Positions 8,312 to 15,811 of a DNA stretch of 64,000 nucleotides are shown here, in pieces. Made by a program: the position numbers and the translations under genes. The DNA comes from Permianibacter sp046297695 (lineage in GTDB: Bacteria > Pseudomonadota > Gammaproteobacteria > Enterobacterales > Permianibacteraceae): the NCBI GenBank assembly GCA_046297695.1, contig JBKBHF010000007.1:1-64000 (forward strand), given 5' to 3'. Every line of letters starts with the position of its first letter. Within the stretch, counting starts at the first letter, position 1. The notes below the pieces were generated by a model. It was given only the letters and a program-made list of their open reading frames with translations, was not told where the DNA came from and searched no databases.

Positions 8312-8348
8312 CCACAAAAAAGCCGCGTTGACCGCGGCTTTTTTGTGG
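8312..8348. terminator. bidirectional rho-independent terminator
   Basis: An A-tract, a GCCGCG/CGCGGC stem and a T-tract form one symmetric hairpin (CCACAAAAAA ... TTTTTTGTGG). It serves trmB on the plus strand and the convergent deaminase gene on the minus strand. Confidence 0.88.
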
Positions 8349-8355
8349 TCATGCG

Positions 8356-8922
8356 CTAGCCGTTGTAACGCAGCCGATCCAGTTCGGCATATCTCCGCAG
8401 CACGGCCGCGCCGGCGTCGCGCTGGACGTCGTGGACAATGTCGATGCCGCGTTGCTGCAAATAGCTTTCCGATTCGGCAAACACCGGCCCTTCTTCAAAA
8501 CCGATCGCCTCGGCATCTTCCCGTCTTGCGGCAATGACGATGCGGCGGACGCCGCTCCACAGGCTCGCGCCCAGACACATCGCGCATGGCGCGCAGGAGG
8601 TGTACAGCGTGTGCGCCGGCAGCGCCGAAGCATGCAGGGTGTGCGAGCCCAGTCGGGTCTGGGCAAACATGAACGCCAGCATCTCGGCATGTAGCGTGCA
8701 GTTGTGCAGTGGCAGCACGCGATTGACGCCGACGCTGATCAGCCGGCCGCTGTCCTGTTCGAAAATGGCGGCACCGAACGGCCCGCCGGTGTCGTGCGCG
8801 ACATTGGCCTGCGCCAGCGCGATGGCGACCGCCATGCGCGTGTCATCGGTCGGGTAGCGGCGGTCCAGCGTGACCTGTGTCGGTACCCAGTCTGGCAGGC
8901 TCAGTTGCAGCGTGGTCAACAT
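8356..8922 (-). CDS. nucleoside/nucleobase deaminase, CDA fold
   Basis: A 188-residue zinc deaminase of the cytidine/deoxycytidylate deaminase superfamily. The zinc ligands and catalytic Glu are visible as LHAEMLA (HAE) and SCAPCAMCLGA (PCxxC), preceded by GGPFGAAIFE. The later segment AIGFEEGPVFAESESYL recalls guanine deaminase and TadA-like enzymes, but the substrate cannot be read from sequence. The ATG beginning MLTTLQLSL is chosen; the frame upstream of it is not conserved-looking and overlaps the divergent gene. It stands alone on this strand, converging on trmB. Confidence 0.82.
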   Translation of the reverse strand: MLTTLQLSLPDWVPTQVTLDRRYPTDDTRMAVAIALAQANVAHDTGGPFGAAIFEQDSGRLISVGVNRVLPLHNCTLHAEMLAFMFAQTRLGSHTLHASALPAHTLYTSCAPCAMCLGASLWSGVRRIVIAARREDAEAIGFEEGPVFAESESYLQQRGIDIVHDVQRDAGAAVLRRYAELDRLRYNG

Positions 8923-8986
8923 GATTGCTCGCTTGTCAGTGGCTGGCGCTACAATCGGAGCGTAGACGAGCCGAAGGTAGCTGGCG

Positions 8987-9718
8987 ATGGAAGGCGTATT
9001 CGAAGTGGTGTTTGACGGGCGCACGGTGCCGGGGCGCGACCGGGCTGAAGTCATGGCCAATGTCGCCAACCTGTTCAAGGCGAAGCCGGAAACCGTCGAG
9101 CGGCTGTTCAGCGGCCAGCTCGTGACCATCAAGAAGGATCTCGATTACCAAGGCGCGCTGCGCTACATCGCCGCGCTGAAGGAAGCGGGCGCGCTGGCCC
9201 GGTTGCGTCAGGCTGACGGGGCCGGCGCGGCGCCGACCCCCGCACCAGATCAGGCGGCGACGGTTCCGCCGGTCACTGCCTCGGCGTCGCCAGCTGCCGC
9301 GCCGACCGGCAACTGGGGTGTCGCACCGGTCGGCGCCGATCTGGCCGAGCGCAAGGCGCCAGCGGCGCCGCCCAAGGTCGATCTCAGTGGCTATACGCTG
9401 GCGCCAGTTGGCAGCGACATGGGCGAGAAGCGCGAAGTGGTGACTGTACCCATTGGTGATTTGTCAGGGCTGTCTTTGGCAGAGGTCGGCGCGGATTTGG
9501 GCGTGCCAAGGGACGTGATCCCATTACCGGAGCCCGACCTGACCGGCTTGTCGGTCGCCGAGGTGGGCGCCACCCTCGGCTCGCCACGACAAATCGAACC
9601 GATCAAGATTGGCGACATCTCCGGCATCACGATTGCCGAAGTCGGCGCGACGCTGGATACCAGCGAAAAGAAAGCTCCGCCACCGCCGCCGAAGACCGAT
9701 CACCTGAAGCTGGGGTGA
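8987..9718 (+). CDS. protein with exact 26-residue tandem repeats, function unknown
   Basis: A 243-residue soluble protein without a signal peptide. Residues 1-75 form a compact domain (LFSGQLVTIKKDLDYQGALRYIAALKEAGA) of a type seen at the N terminus of various proteobacterial proteins of unknown function. Residues 78-108 are Ala/Pro-rich. From 112 to 224 the core (I/V/L)A(E/P)VGA(D/T)L occurs five times at 112, 138, 164, 190 and 216, exactly 26 residues apart; four intervals carry a DLSG(L/Y)-like turn seven or eight residues before the next core. The C terminus is a proline run plus TDHLKLG. Repeat homogeneity rises toward the C-terminal copies. Function unknown; a binding or scaffolding role is only a guess. 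Confidence 0.7.
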   Translation: MEGVFEVVFDGRTVPGRDRAEVMANVANLFKAKPETVERLFSGQLVTIKKDLDYQGALRYIAALKEAGALARLRQADGAGAAPTPAPDQAATVPPVTASASPAAAPTGNWGVAPVGADLAERKAPAAPPKVDLSGYTLAPVGSDMGEKREVVTVPIGDLSGLSLAEVGADLGVPRDVIPLPEPDLTGLSVAEVGATLGSPRQIEPIKIGDISGITIAEVGATLDTSEKKAPPPPPKTDHLKLG

Positions 9719-9731
9719 TAAGGAAAAGAAC

Positions 9732-9757
9732 AAAAAAAGGGCCGTCAGGCCCTTTTT
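9732..9757. terminator. bidirectional terminator
   Basis: AAAAAA, then GGGCC, a GTCA loop, GGCCC and TTTTT form a short symmetric hairpin between the convergent repeat-protein gene and the outer-membrane protein gene. Confidence 0.85.
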
Positions 9758-9774
9758 ATCTTCTGCTGAAATTC

Positions 9775-10371
9775 TCAGAACGAGAACTTCAGACCCAAGC
9801 TGGTGCGCTTGATATCACCTTCGCCGATGTCGTCGTTTCCTACATCCTGAAGCAGCTCATAGTTCAGGGTGACAATGCCGAACTCGATGCCAGCACCGAA
9901 CAGCTTGGCATTGCCAGAGTCGGAAACGCTGTCGTCATCACCAAAGCTTGAGCTGTAGCGCACATCAGCATCCCAGCGCAGCAGACCGACCCGTGCCAAC
10001 AGGTTTACGCTGTCAGACAGTGCGATGCGACCCACCGCGGCGATGTCATAACCCTTCACATCGAAATAGTAATTTTCATACTCGCCATAACCGGACAGAC
10101 CGGCACTGAAAGTGGCGATATCGCCATAGCCGACCTCAAGCGCCAGGCTGTCGCTCAAGCCGATACCGAAGGCGAGGCGATAGCCGTTGTCGGTATCAGT
10201 ACAGTCGTCATCCAGGCCGTAATAATCTGCCGCATCCGCGATATCCGTACAGAGTTCGTCCATCGCTTCGGTGGTCGCTCTGTTGGCCTGAATCTGAAAA
10301 TAGTCTTCCGCTTTAACCGACGGGGCAACGGTCGTGCCGACCAAGAGGGCGGCTACAACAACACGCTTCAT
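9775..10371 (-). CDS. outer-membrane beta-barrel protein
   Basis: A 198-residue protein. An N-terminal signal peptide (MKRVVVAALLVGTTVAPSVKA, cut before ED) is followed by alternating hydrophobic/polar strands such as YRLAFGIGLSDSLALEVGYG and VNLLARVGLLRWDADVRYS. It ends in the aromatic C-terminal signature GLKFSF used for BAM-dependent insertion. Cys residues lie in the first loop region. The size suits an eight-stranded OmpA/OmpW-like barrel. No substrate can be assigned. The ATG of MKRVVV is chosen because the signal peptide starts there. Confidence 0.75.
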   Translation of the reverse strand: MKRVVVAALLVGTTVAPSVKAEDYFQIQANRATTEAMDELCTDIADAADYYGLDDDCTDTDNGYRLAFGIGLSDSLALEVGYGDIATFSAGLSGYGEYENYYFDVKGYDIAAVGRIALSDSVNLLARVGLLRWDADVRYSSSFGDDDSVSDSGNAKLFGAGIEFGIVTLNYELLQDVGNDDIGEGDIKRTSLGLKFSF

Positions 10372-10486
10372 CACTGAATTTCCATATGTCTCACGCTCGA
10401 CACGAGCGGGCGCGATCATAGTGATTTTTCCTGGTCTGACAAGCACAAATCGCCGCCAGGCGGTGAATGCGCCGCTTGTTTAGATA

Positions 10487-11923
10487 CTAATCAACAGATT
10501 GCGTCGTGCCCGATGAGATTGGCACTACCGTATTGGAGTGCCGGCGCAGCCAGCGCTGCAGAATCCGGTAAGCGTCAAGATCGAATTGGCGTGGATTGTC
10601 AAGCAAATCGGCGATGTCGGATTCGTTACGCGCGGTGCCGAGATAGCACCAGTGATCGATGACGTGCCAGTCGCTACGTTCGCCATCACTCTCCTGAATC
10701 GCGATCGGGCCCGGCCATGGCCAGCTGCGGGTTTGCAGCGGCTTGAGCGCCAGTTGCAGGCGCAGGTTGTACAGCGCACTGGCTTCCTGACCGGTACAGG
10801 CGCCGTTGCAGCGTTTCAGTTGCACGTCGAAACAGGCACCTTTGCCGGATTCCAGGCCGAGCAGCTTTTTGCACAGCCGGTGTTCCTTGGCGAGCGCAAA
10901 CAATTTTTCGCGTGCCTGGCTGCGGCTGCGGAACAGCGCGTAGCCCATGCCATTGTCAGCGGAGGTGGCGCGGATCTCGCCGGTGGCGAAGCGGGTGCGC
11001 AGGTAGCCATGCGAATCGGTGTAGGTTTCGACGGTGACTAGCTCGCGAACACGACGTTGCTTGCGATTGAACAGTGGCACCTCGCCCTTGATCGCCGCGT
11101 TCTCCTTCAGCAGCGCGCCGAGTTCACCGGCGGTGCGCTCGAATGTGACATCACGCAGGCGCTCGTGCAGTTTCTGGTTGCGCGCCAGAATCGGGTCGGC
11201 ACCGAAATGCTGCAACACTCGCGTGCGCAGATGGTTGCTTTTGCCGATATAAAGCAGTGCGCCATCGTCGGCAAAGAAGCGATAGACGCCGGGGGCTTCC
11301 GGAATGGCGTCGATCCGTTCCGCTGTCAGCGCCGGTGGCAGTGACGGCTTCTTCAACTGATTGACCAGCGCGGCGTGGCGCTGCTCGGCGCTGATTTGCT
11401 CGCAGCTGAGCGCGAGGAATTGCCAGGTGGCCTCGGCATCGCCGAGCGCGCGGTGCCGGGCCGCGTTGCCGATGCCAAAGCGGGTGCAGACCGCGTCGAG
11501 GCCGTGGCCGCGCACGTCGGGGTAGAGTTGCCGCGACCAACGCACAGTGCAGAGCCGGTCCGGGTTGAAGGCGACACCGACGCGGGCGAATTCCGCTTTC
11601 AGGAAGCCGTAATCGAAGCGGGCGTTGTGCGCGACGAACAGGCGATCCTGCAGCAGCGTCAGCACCTCATCGGCGACGTCAGCAAACGCCGGCGCGCCGA
11701 TCAGATCGGCGCTGCGGATGCCGGTCAGTTGTTCGATGCCAGACGGCAGGGCAAAACCCGGGTCGACCAGTTGCTGCCAGCGTTGCCGCACTTCACCGTC
11801 GTCGATCAGCAGCACGCCGATCTCGATCACCCGATCGAATTGCGGATTGCCACCGGTGGTTTCCAGATCCACCACGGCCAGCGCCCGATCCAGCGGTGCG
11901 GTCAGTGGTACCGATACGGTCAT
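10487..11923 (-). CDS. DEDDh exonuclease fused to GIY-YIG nuclease (Cho-like / DnaQ-UvrC-like)
   Basis: A 478-residue fusion. Residues 10-180 are a DnaQ-type 3'-5' exonuclease: AVVDLETTGGNP (DxE), FVAHNARFDYGFL, and a C-terminal HRALGDAEAT with the catalytic His-Asp. Residues 205-290 are a GIY-YIG domain in which APGVYRF and LLYIGKS are the two signature strands and the Glu-containing stretch ELGALLKENAAIK follows. A Cys-rich stretch (CFDVQLKRCNGAC) resembles that of Cho/UvrC relatives. It likely nicks or processes damaged DNA. It lies 52 bases downstream of the AddA-like helicase gene, so a repair role shared with that operon is plausible. Confidence 0.85.
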   Translation of the reverse strand: MTVSVPLTAPLDRALAVVDLETTGGNPQFDRVIEIGVLLIDDGEVRQRWQQLVDPGFALPSGIEQLTGIRSADLIGAPAFADVADEVLTLLQDRLFVAHNARFDYGFLKAEFARVGVAFNPDRLCTVRWSRQLYPDVRGHGLDAVCTRFGIGNAARHRALGDAEATWQFLALSCEQISAEQRHAALVNQLKKPSLPPALTAERIDAIPEAPGVYRFFADDGALLYIGKSNHLRTRVLQHFGADPILARNQKLHERLRDVTFERTAGELGALLKENAAIKGEVPLFNRKQRRVRELVTVETYTDSHGYLRTRFATGEIRATSADNGMGYALFRSRSQAREKLFALAKEHRLCKKLLGLESGKGACFDVQLKRCNGACTGQEASALYNLRLQLALKPLQTRSWPWPGPIAIQESDGERSDWHVIDHWCYLGTARNESDIADLLDNPRQFDLDAYRILQRWLRRHSNTVVPISSGTTQSVD

Positions 11924-11975
11924 CGTGGGCAATCTACCTGCGCGGACTGAGAAAAAATCCGCTGTCACAGCGCGC

Positions 11976-14900
11976 TCAGGTTGGCGTGCCATCGGCATGC
12001 CAGCTGAACAGGCGCTGCTGCAACGGAAAATACAAGGCGAGCCGAACCGGTCGCCGCTCCAGCCGCTGCAACAGCGCGGCGTAACGCTGCAATTGTGGTT
12101 TGTATTCGGCGACGCGCTCGGCGAGGAAGGCTTCGCTGTCGCTGCCATCGTGGCGAGATGTTTTGTAATCGACAATCCAGCGCACGCCGTCTACGTCGAC
12201 AAAGCTGCGGTCGATCACGTGTTGGCGCAGCTTACCGGCCTGCTCGGTTTCGCTGGAGGTCAGCGCCCACTCGGCATAGGCCTCGTTGCGATGCTGCAGC
12301 AGGGCAAGGCCCTGCGGATCGCTCAGGGTATTGCGCAGTGCGGTTTCCAGTTCGGTGAGTGCCGCCGCCAATTCGTCCTCGGCGATACCGGACCAGCCGA
12401 GCTGTTTGCGCCACAGCGGCCGCAACGCCGGCAGTTCCGCCAGCGTCGGCGGCGTTTGCTCCGACCATTGCTGCAACCAGCGGTGCACCAGGGTGCCGAC
12501 GATGCGGGCACTGTCGCCAGCAAGCAGTTCCGGCAGGCTGGTGCTGGTGTCGACCAGTGCCGGCGGTGGCGGTGGTAGCGGCGGTGCCTGCAGCACAAAC
12601 GACGACGGCAAGCGCTGCAAGGGGCTCGGCGCAATGGCAGCAGCGTCGGTGTCGTCGCTGTCGTCGGCAAGCGTGGTGAAGCCAGCCAGAAAATCGGCGC
12701 TGCAACCGGCCCACAGCGGTGCCAGCAGGCTGCTGCCGGCCGGGCCTTTTTCCGGTTGCTCGGCCGGCAATGCCGCCAGCAGGTGCAACTGCTTTTTGGC
12801 ACGGGTCAATGCCACGTACAGTAAGCGCGCCCGTTCGTGATCGGCGCGTTCCTGTTCGAGCTTTTTCAGAAACAGGTTGGCGCCACTGCTTTCGCTGCGG
12901 GCACCGGCGACGGTGCCGATCAGCAGGCGATCGCGACCAGCGACCGGCAGCAGATCCCAGCGCAGCAGCGGTGTCTCGTCGCTTTTTGCGGTGGCGGCCA
13001 AACGCGGCAGGATCACGGTATCGAATTCCAGTCCCTTCGACTTGTGCATGGTCAGCAGCTTGACCGCGGCGCCGCTGCTTGGCCGTGCATAGAGCTTGCC
13101 GAGTTCACGCTCGAGATCGGTCAGCAGATCGTCGCTGTTGCTGTCCAGTTGTTCGAGCAATTGCAGGTATTGCTGGGCGACAGCGAACTCGTCGTTGCTG
13201 AGGCAGGCGGCAGGACCGCCCAGTTGCAGCCAGCAATGGCTGACGGCAGTGGCAAGCGGCAGGCGCACGCGTTGCTGCAACGCCTCCAGCAACACCGGCG
13301 CACAGCGGCGCAGGCGTTGCTGGCCGTCGGCTGACAATGCCGCGTAGCGATCGCTGTGCTCGAGCAGGCTCGGCAGCGGAGTCTTGTCGTCGAAACCGCA
13401 CAGGGCGTGCAGATCGGTCAGCGTCAGGCCGCACCACGGCGCCCGCAATGCGCACAGCCAGGCCAGCCGATCGGCCGGGTGCAGCAGTGCCCGGGTCAGT
13501 TGCAGCAAATCGATGACGATGGCCTGCGCGGCCAGCGGTTCGGTATCGACCGCTTCCATGGCGATGCCGGCGGCGCGCAGCGCGCTGGCGATCTCGAACA
13601 AGTGACTGCGTGCCCGCGCCAGAATGGCCACGGTACCCTCTGCCATTGCCGCCTGCACCAGCTGCACGACACGCTCAGCTTCCGCGTCCGGGTAGCCGGC
13701 AGTCTTGCTGAAGCCGTGGCACTGCACCGCCGCTGTGGTCAGCGCCGGTTTGACTGCGACCGCCGCGCTGTACGGCACGGCGCCGCGGACACTGTCTTCC
13801 TGCGCGGCCAACAACTGCGGTCCGTGCCGGTTCAGCCAGTCGACGATACCGGCCTGAGCGCGGAAGTTGGCTTGCAGCGTGATCGCTTCGAGCGGGACCT
13901 GACCGACGCCGTTCTTGCGGGCATCGAGAAACAGGCTCACTTCCGCTTTGCGAAAGCGGTAGATCGATTGCATCGGATCACCGACCAGAAACAGCGTGTG
14001 GCCATCGCCCGGCTGCCAACCGGCGGTCAATTTCTTCAGCAGCGCGAACTGACCGACGCTGGTGTCCTGGCATTCATCCACCAGCAGATGGCGAATCTTG
14101 TAATCGAGCGCCAGCGCCAATTCACTCGGCTCATCAAACTCGCCGAGCGCGGCAATGGCGGCGTGCGCCATCTGGCTGAAATCGATCTCGTTGCGCTCGG
14201 CAAACACCAGCCACAGTTGCGCCACCGCGAGGCGCAGCACGCCAGCCAGATGCCAGAGAAAACCCGATTGCTCGCTGAGCTCGCCCGGTTGGCAGAGCAG
14301 CAGCAGATCGGCCAGCGGTTCGGCCGGGTATTCGGCCAACACCGCCAGCTGTTCGAGAAACTGTTGCTTGGCCTCGAAGTCGGGACCGGCTTTGGCCGCT
14401 GGAAACCCGAGTCTGACATCGACTTTGGCGCGCCACTCACCTTTCTGCGTGAGCAGCAATTCGGCCAGCGCCTGCCAGCGCGGCAAATCCTCGGCGCGGG
14501 CACGCAGTGGCCTGTCCCAGTCATGCAGCGCGATGATCGCCGAATCACTCTGCGCTGCCAGCAGGTTGCGTGCGGCATGTTGTGCCGGTGCCATCAACGC
14601 GCTTTGCCGGCGGCTGTCGAACAATTGCAGCACCGGTTCAATGCTGGCGGCGATCAAGGCCGACCAATCGTCGTGCAACCGTTCATTGAGTGCCGGATGG
14701 CTCAGCGAGCCGAGCAGATCCTGCCACTGCTCGCGCCGGGCCAGCATGCTGACCAGCAGCCGCTGCGCCTTGTTGCCGTCATTGTCGACGTGGCGCAGAA
14801 ACGCCGCGACGGTCTCGAAATAGTCCGGCTCTTCCAGCAACGCCAGCGTCCGCTGCGCCGCCAGCTGATACAGCGTGTCGGCGTCCTCGCGGATCTGCGC

Positions 14901-15341
14901 TTGTCCGCCGAGCCGCGACAGATACGGCATCTGCCGTGCCAGCAGACTGCACAGTGAATCGAAGGTCTGGATGCGCAAGCGGTTGGGCTGTTGCAACAAC
15001 TGCCATTCGCGTTCGGCATCGCGGGCCAACACGGCGCGGGCACGATTGAGCGTTTCCCGTTCGTGCCCGGCGTCCGGTTCAGCCGCGATACCGGCTGTCA
15101 CTGCCGCCGCCTGCTCCAGCTTGTGCAGCAGCCGCACGCGCATTTCGGCAGCGGCTTTGCGGGTGAACGTGATCGCGACCACTTCTTCCGGTTCGTCGAC
15201 CGTGGCGAGCAGCACCAGCAGCCGGTTGGTCAGCAGTTCGGTCTTGCCGCTGCCAGCCGGCGCCTGGACGATGAACGAGTGGCGCGGATCGAGCGCGCGA
15301 GCGCGGGCGGCGGCGTCTATCAGGGCAGCGGGTTCAGTCAT
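11976..15341 (-). CDS. AddA/RecB-like UvrD-family helicase with C-terminal nuclease domain
   Basis: A 1121-residue protein with all superfamily 1 helicase motifs: APAGSGKTELL (Walker A), VAITFTRKAAAEM (Ia), LLVDECQDTS (II), GDPMQSIYRFRKAEV (III), LTMHKSKGLEFDTVILPR (V) and LLYVALTRAKKQLHLL (VI). A PD-(D/E)xK nuclease core near the C terminus contains WIVDYKTSRHD. This is the AddA-like partner of the AddB-like protein encoded upstream; together they probably process DNA double-strand ends for RecA. The ATG of MTEPAAL is chosen; the GTG four codons earlier is less likely. Its end is 52 bases before the exonuclease/GIY-YIG gene. Confidence 0.88.
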   Translation of the reverse strand: MTEPAALIDAAARARALDPRHSFIVQAPAGSGKTELLTNRLLVLLATVDEPEEVVAITFTRKAAAEMRVRLLHKLEQAAAVTAGIAAEPDAGHERETLNRARAVLARDAEREWQLLQQPNRLRIQTFDSLCSLLARQMPYLSRLGGQAQIREDADTLYQLAAQRTLALLEEPDYFETVAAFLRHVDNDGNKAQRLLVSMLARREQWQDLLGSLSHPALNERLHDDWSALIAASIEPVLQLFDSRRQSALMAPAQHAARNLLAAQSDSAIIALHDWDRPLRARAEDLPRWQALAELLLTQKGEWRAKVDVRLGFPAAKAGPDFEAKQQFLEQLAVLAEYPAEPLADLLLLCQPGELSEQSGFLWHLAGVLRLAVAQLWLVFAERNEIDFSQMAHAAIAALGEFDEPSELALALDYKIRHLLVDECQDTSVGQFALLKKLTAGWQPGDGHTLFLVGDPMQSIYRFRKAEVSLFLDARKNGVGQVPLEAITLQANFRAQAGIVDWLNRHGPQLLAAQEDSVRGAVPYSAAVAVKPALTTAAVQCHGFSKTAGYPDAEAERVVQLVQAAMAEGTVAILARARSHLFEIASALRAAGIAMEAVDTEPLAAQAIVIDLLQLTRALLHPADRLAWLCALRAPWCGLTLTDLHALCGFDDKTPLPSLLEHSDRYAALSADGQQRLRRCAPVLLEALQQRVRLPLATAVSHCWLQLGGPAACLSNDEFAVAQQYLQLLEQLDSNSDDLLTDLERELGKLYARPSSGAAVKLLTMHKSKGLEFDTVILPRLAATAKSDETPLLRWDLLPVAGRDRLLIGTVAGARSESSGANLFLKKLEQERADHERARLLYVALTRAKKQLHLLAALPAEQPEKGPAGSSLLAPLWAGCSADFLAGFTTLADDSDDTDAAAIAPSPLQRLPSSFVLQAPPLPPPPPALVDTSTSLPELLAGDSARIVGTLVHRWLQQWSEQTPPTLAELPALRPLWRKQLGWSGIAEDELAAALTELETALRNTLSDPQGLALLQHRNEAYAEWALTSSETEQAGKLRQHVIDRSFVDVDGVRWIVDYKTSRHDGSDSEAFLAERVAEYKPQLQRYAALLQRLERRPVRLALYFPLQQRLFSWHADGTPT

Positions 15342-15397
15342 GCCAGTTATCACTCAAAAATTTGTCCGAACAGATGGCAGATGCAGTCACCGCTGCC

Positions 15398-15459
15398 GTC
15401 ACCCCGGCGAAAGCCGGGGTCCATGTTTGAAATTGGATACCGGCTTTCGCCGGTATGAC
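15398..15459. repeat. pair of inverted REP-like repeats
   Basis: GTCACCCCGGCGAAAGCCGGGGTCC and, 12 bases on, its inverted relative GGATACCGGCTTTCGCCGGTATGAC. Each unit forms a hairpin with a GCGAAAGC apex, and the two units are mutually inverted. The same pair in the opposite base variants lies at 21466-21547. This is a common dispersed intergenic repeat type in proteobacteria. Confidence 0.85.
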
Positions 15460-15496
15460 AGGGCCTATTGGATAGCCGACCAGCCGTGCGATGCGG

Positions 15497-15811
15497 TTAG
15501 ACATAGGCGCCTGCCGCGATCAATCCGGGATAGAGATCACGCCATTCAGCATTGGTGTTCTCTATCAGTTCAAACTTCCACACGCGCTGCCATTCCTTGA
15601 TGGCTTTCTCGCGGGCGATAGCGTTGGTCATGGAGTCGTGCATTTCGTACCAAACCAGCTTGTCGACGCCATAGCGACGGGTGAACCCATCCGCGACCTT
15701 TGTTTTGTGCTGCGCGATACGCTGCAGCAAATTGCTGGTCACCCCGGTGTAAAGCGTTCCACGCCGACGATTTGCCAGCATATAGACACAAGGCTGAACG
15801 ACTCTTGTCAT
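15497..15811 (-). CDS. small GIY-YIG nuclease family protein
   Basis: A 104-residue single-domain protein with VYMLANRRRGTLYTGVT giving the two signature strands (VYML, LYTGVT), the Arg in LLQRIAQHK, and a Glu-bearing helix AIAREKAIKEWQ. It belongs to the small putative endonuclease group near YhbQ. Its ATG overlaps the TGA of the AddB-like gene (ATGA), so it is read through coupling. A pair of REP-like repeats lies between it and the AddA-like gene. It looks like a later addition to the helicase-nuclease operon. Confidence 0.85.
   Translation of the reverse strand: MTRVVQPCVYMLANRRRGTLYTGVTSNLLQRIAQHKTKVADGFTRRYGVDKLVWYEMHDSMTNAIAREKAIKEWQRVWKFELIENTNAEWRDLYPGLIAAGAYV

Noticed and set aside
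13356..14957. Plus-strand open frame of 533 codons across the AddA-like gene
   Set aside because: Antisense to all helicase motifs of the minus-strand gene and without any family feature.
15398..15459. Reading the repeated hairpin pairs as a CRISPR array
   Set aside because: Only two mutually inverted units occur at each site, without regularly spaced spacers; no cas gene is present.
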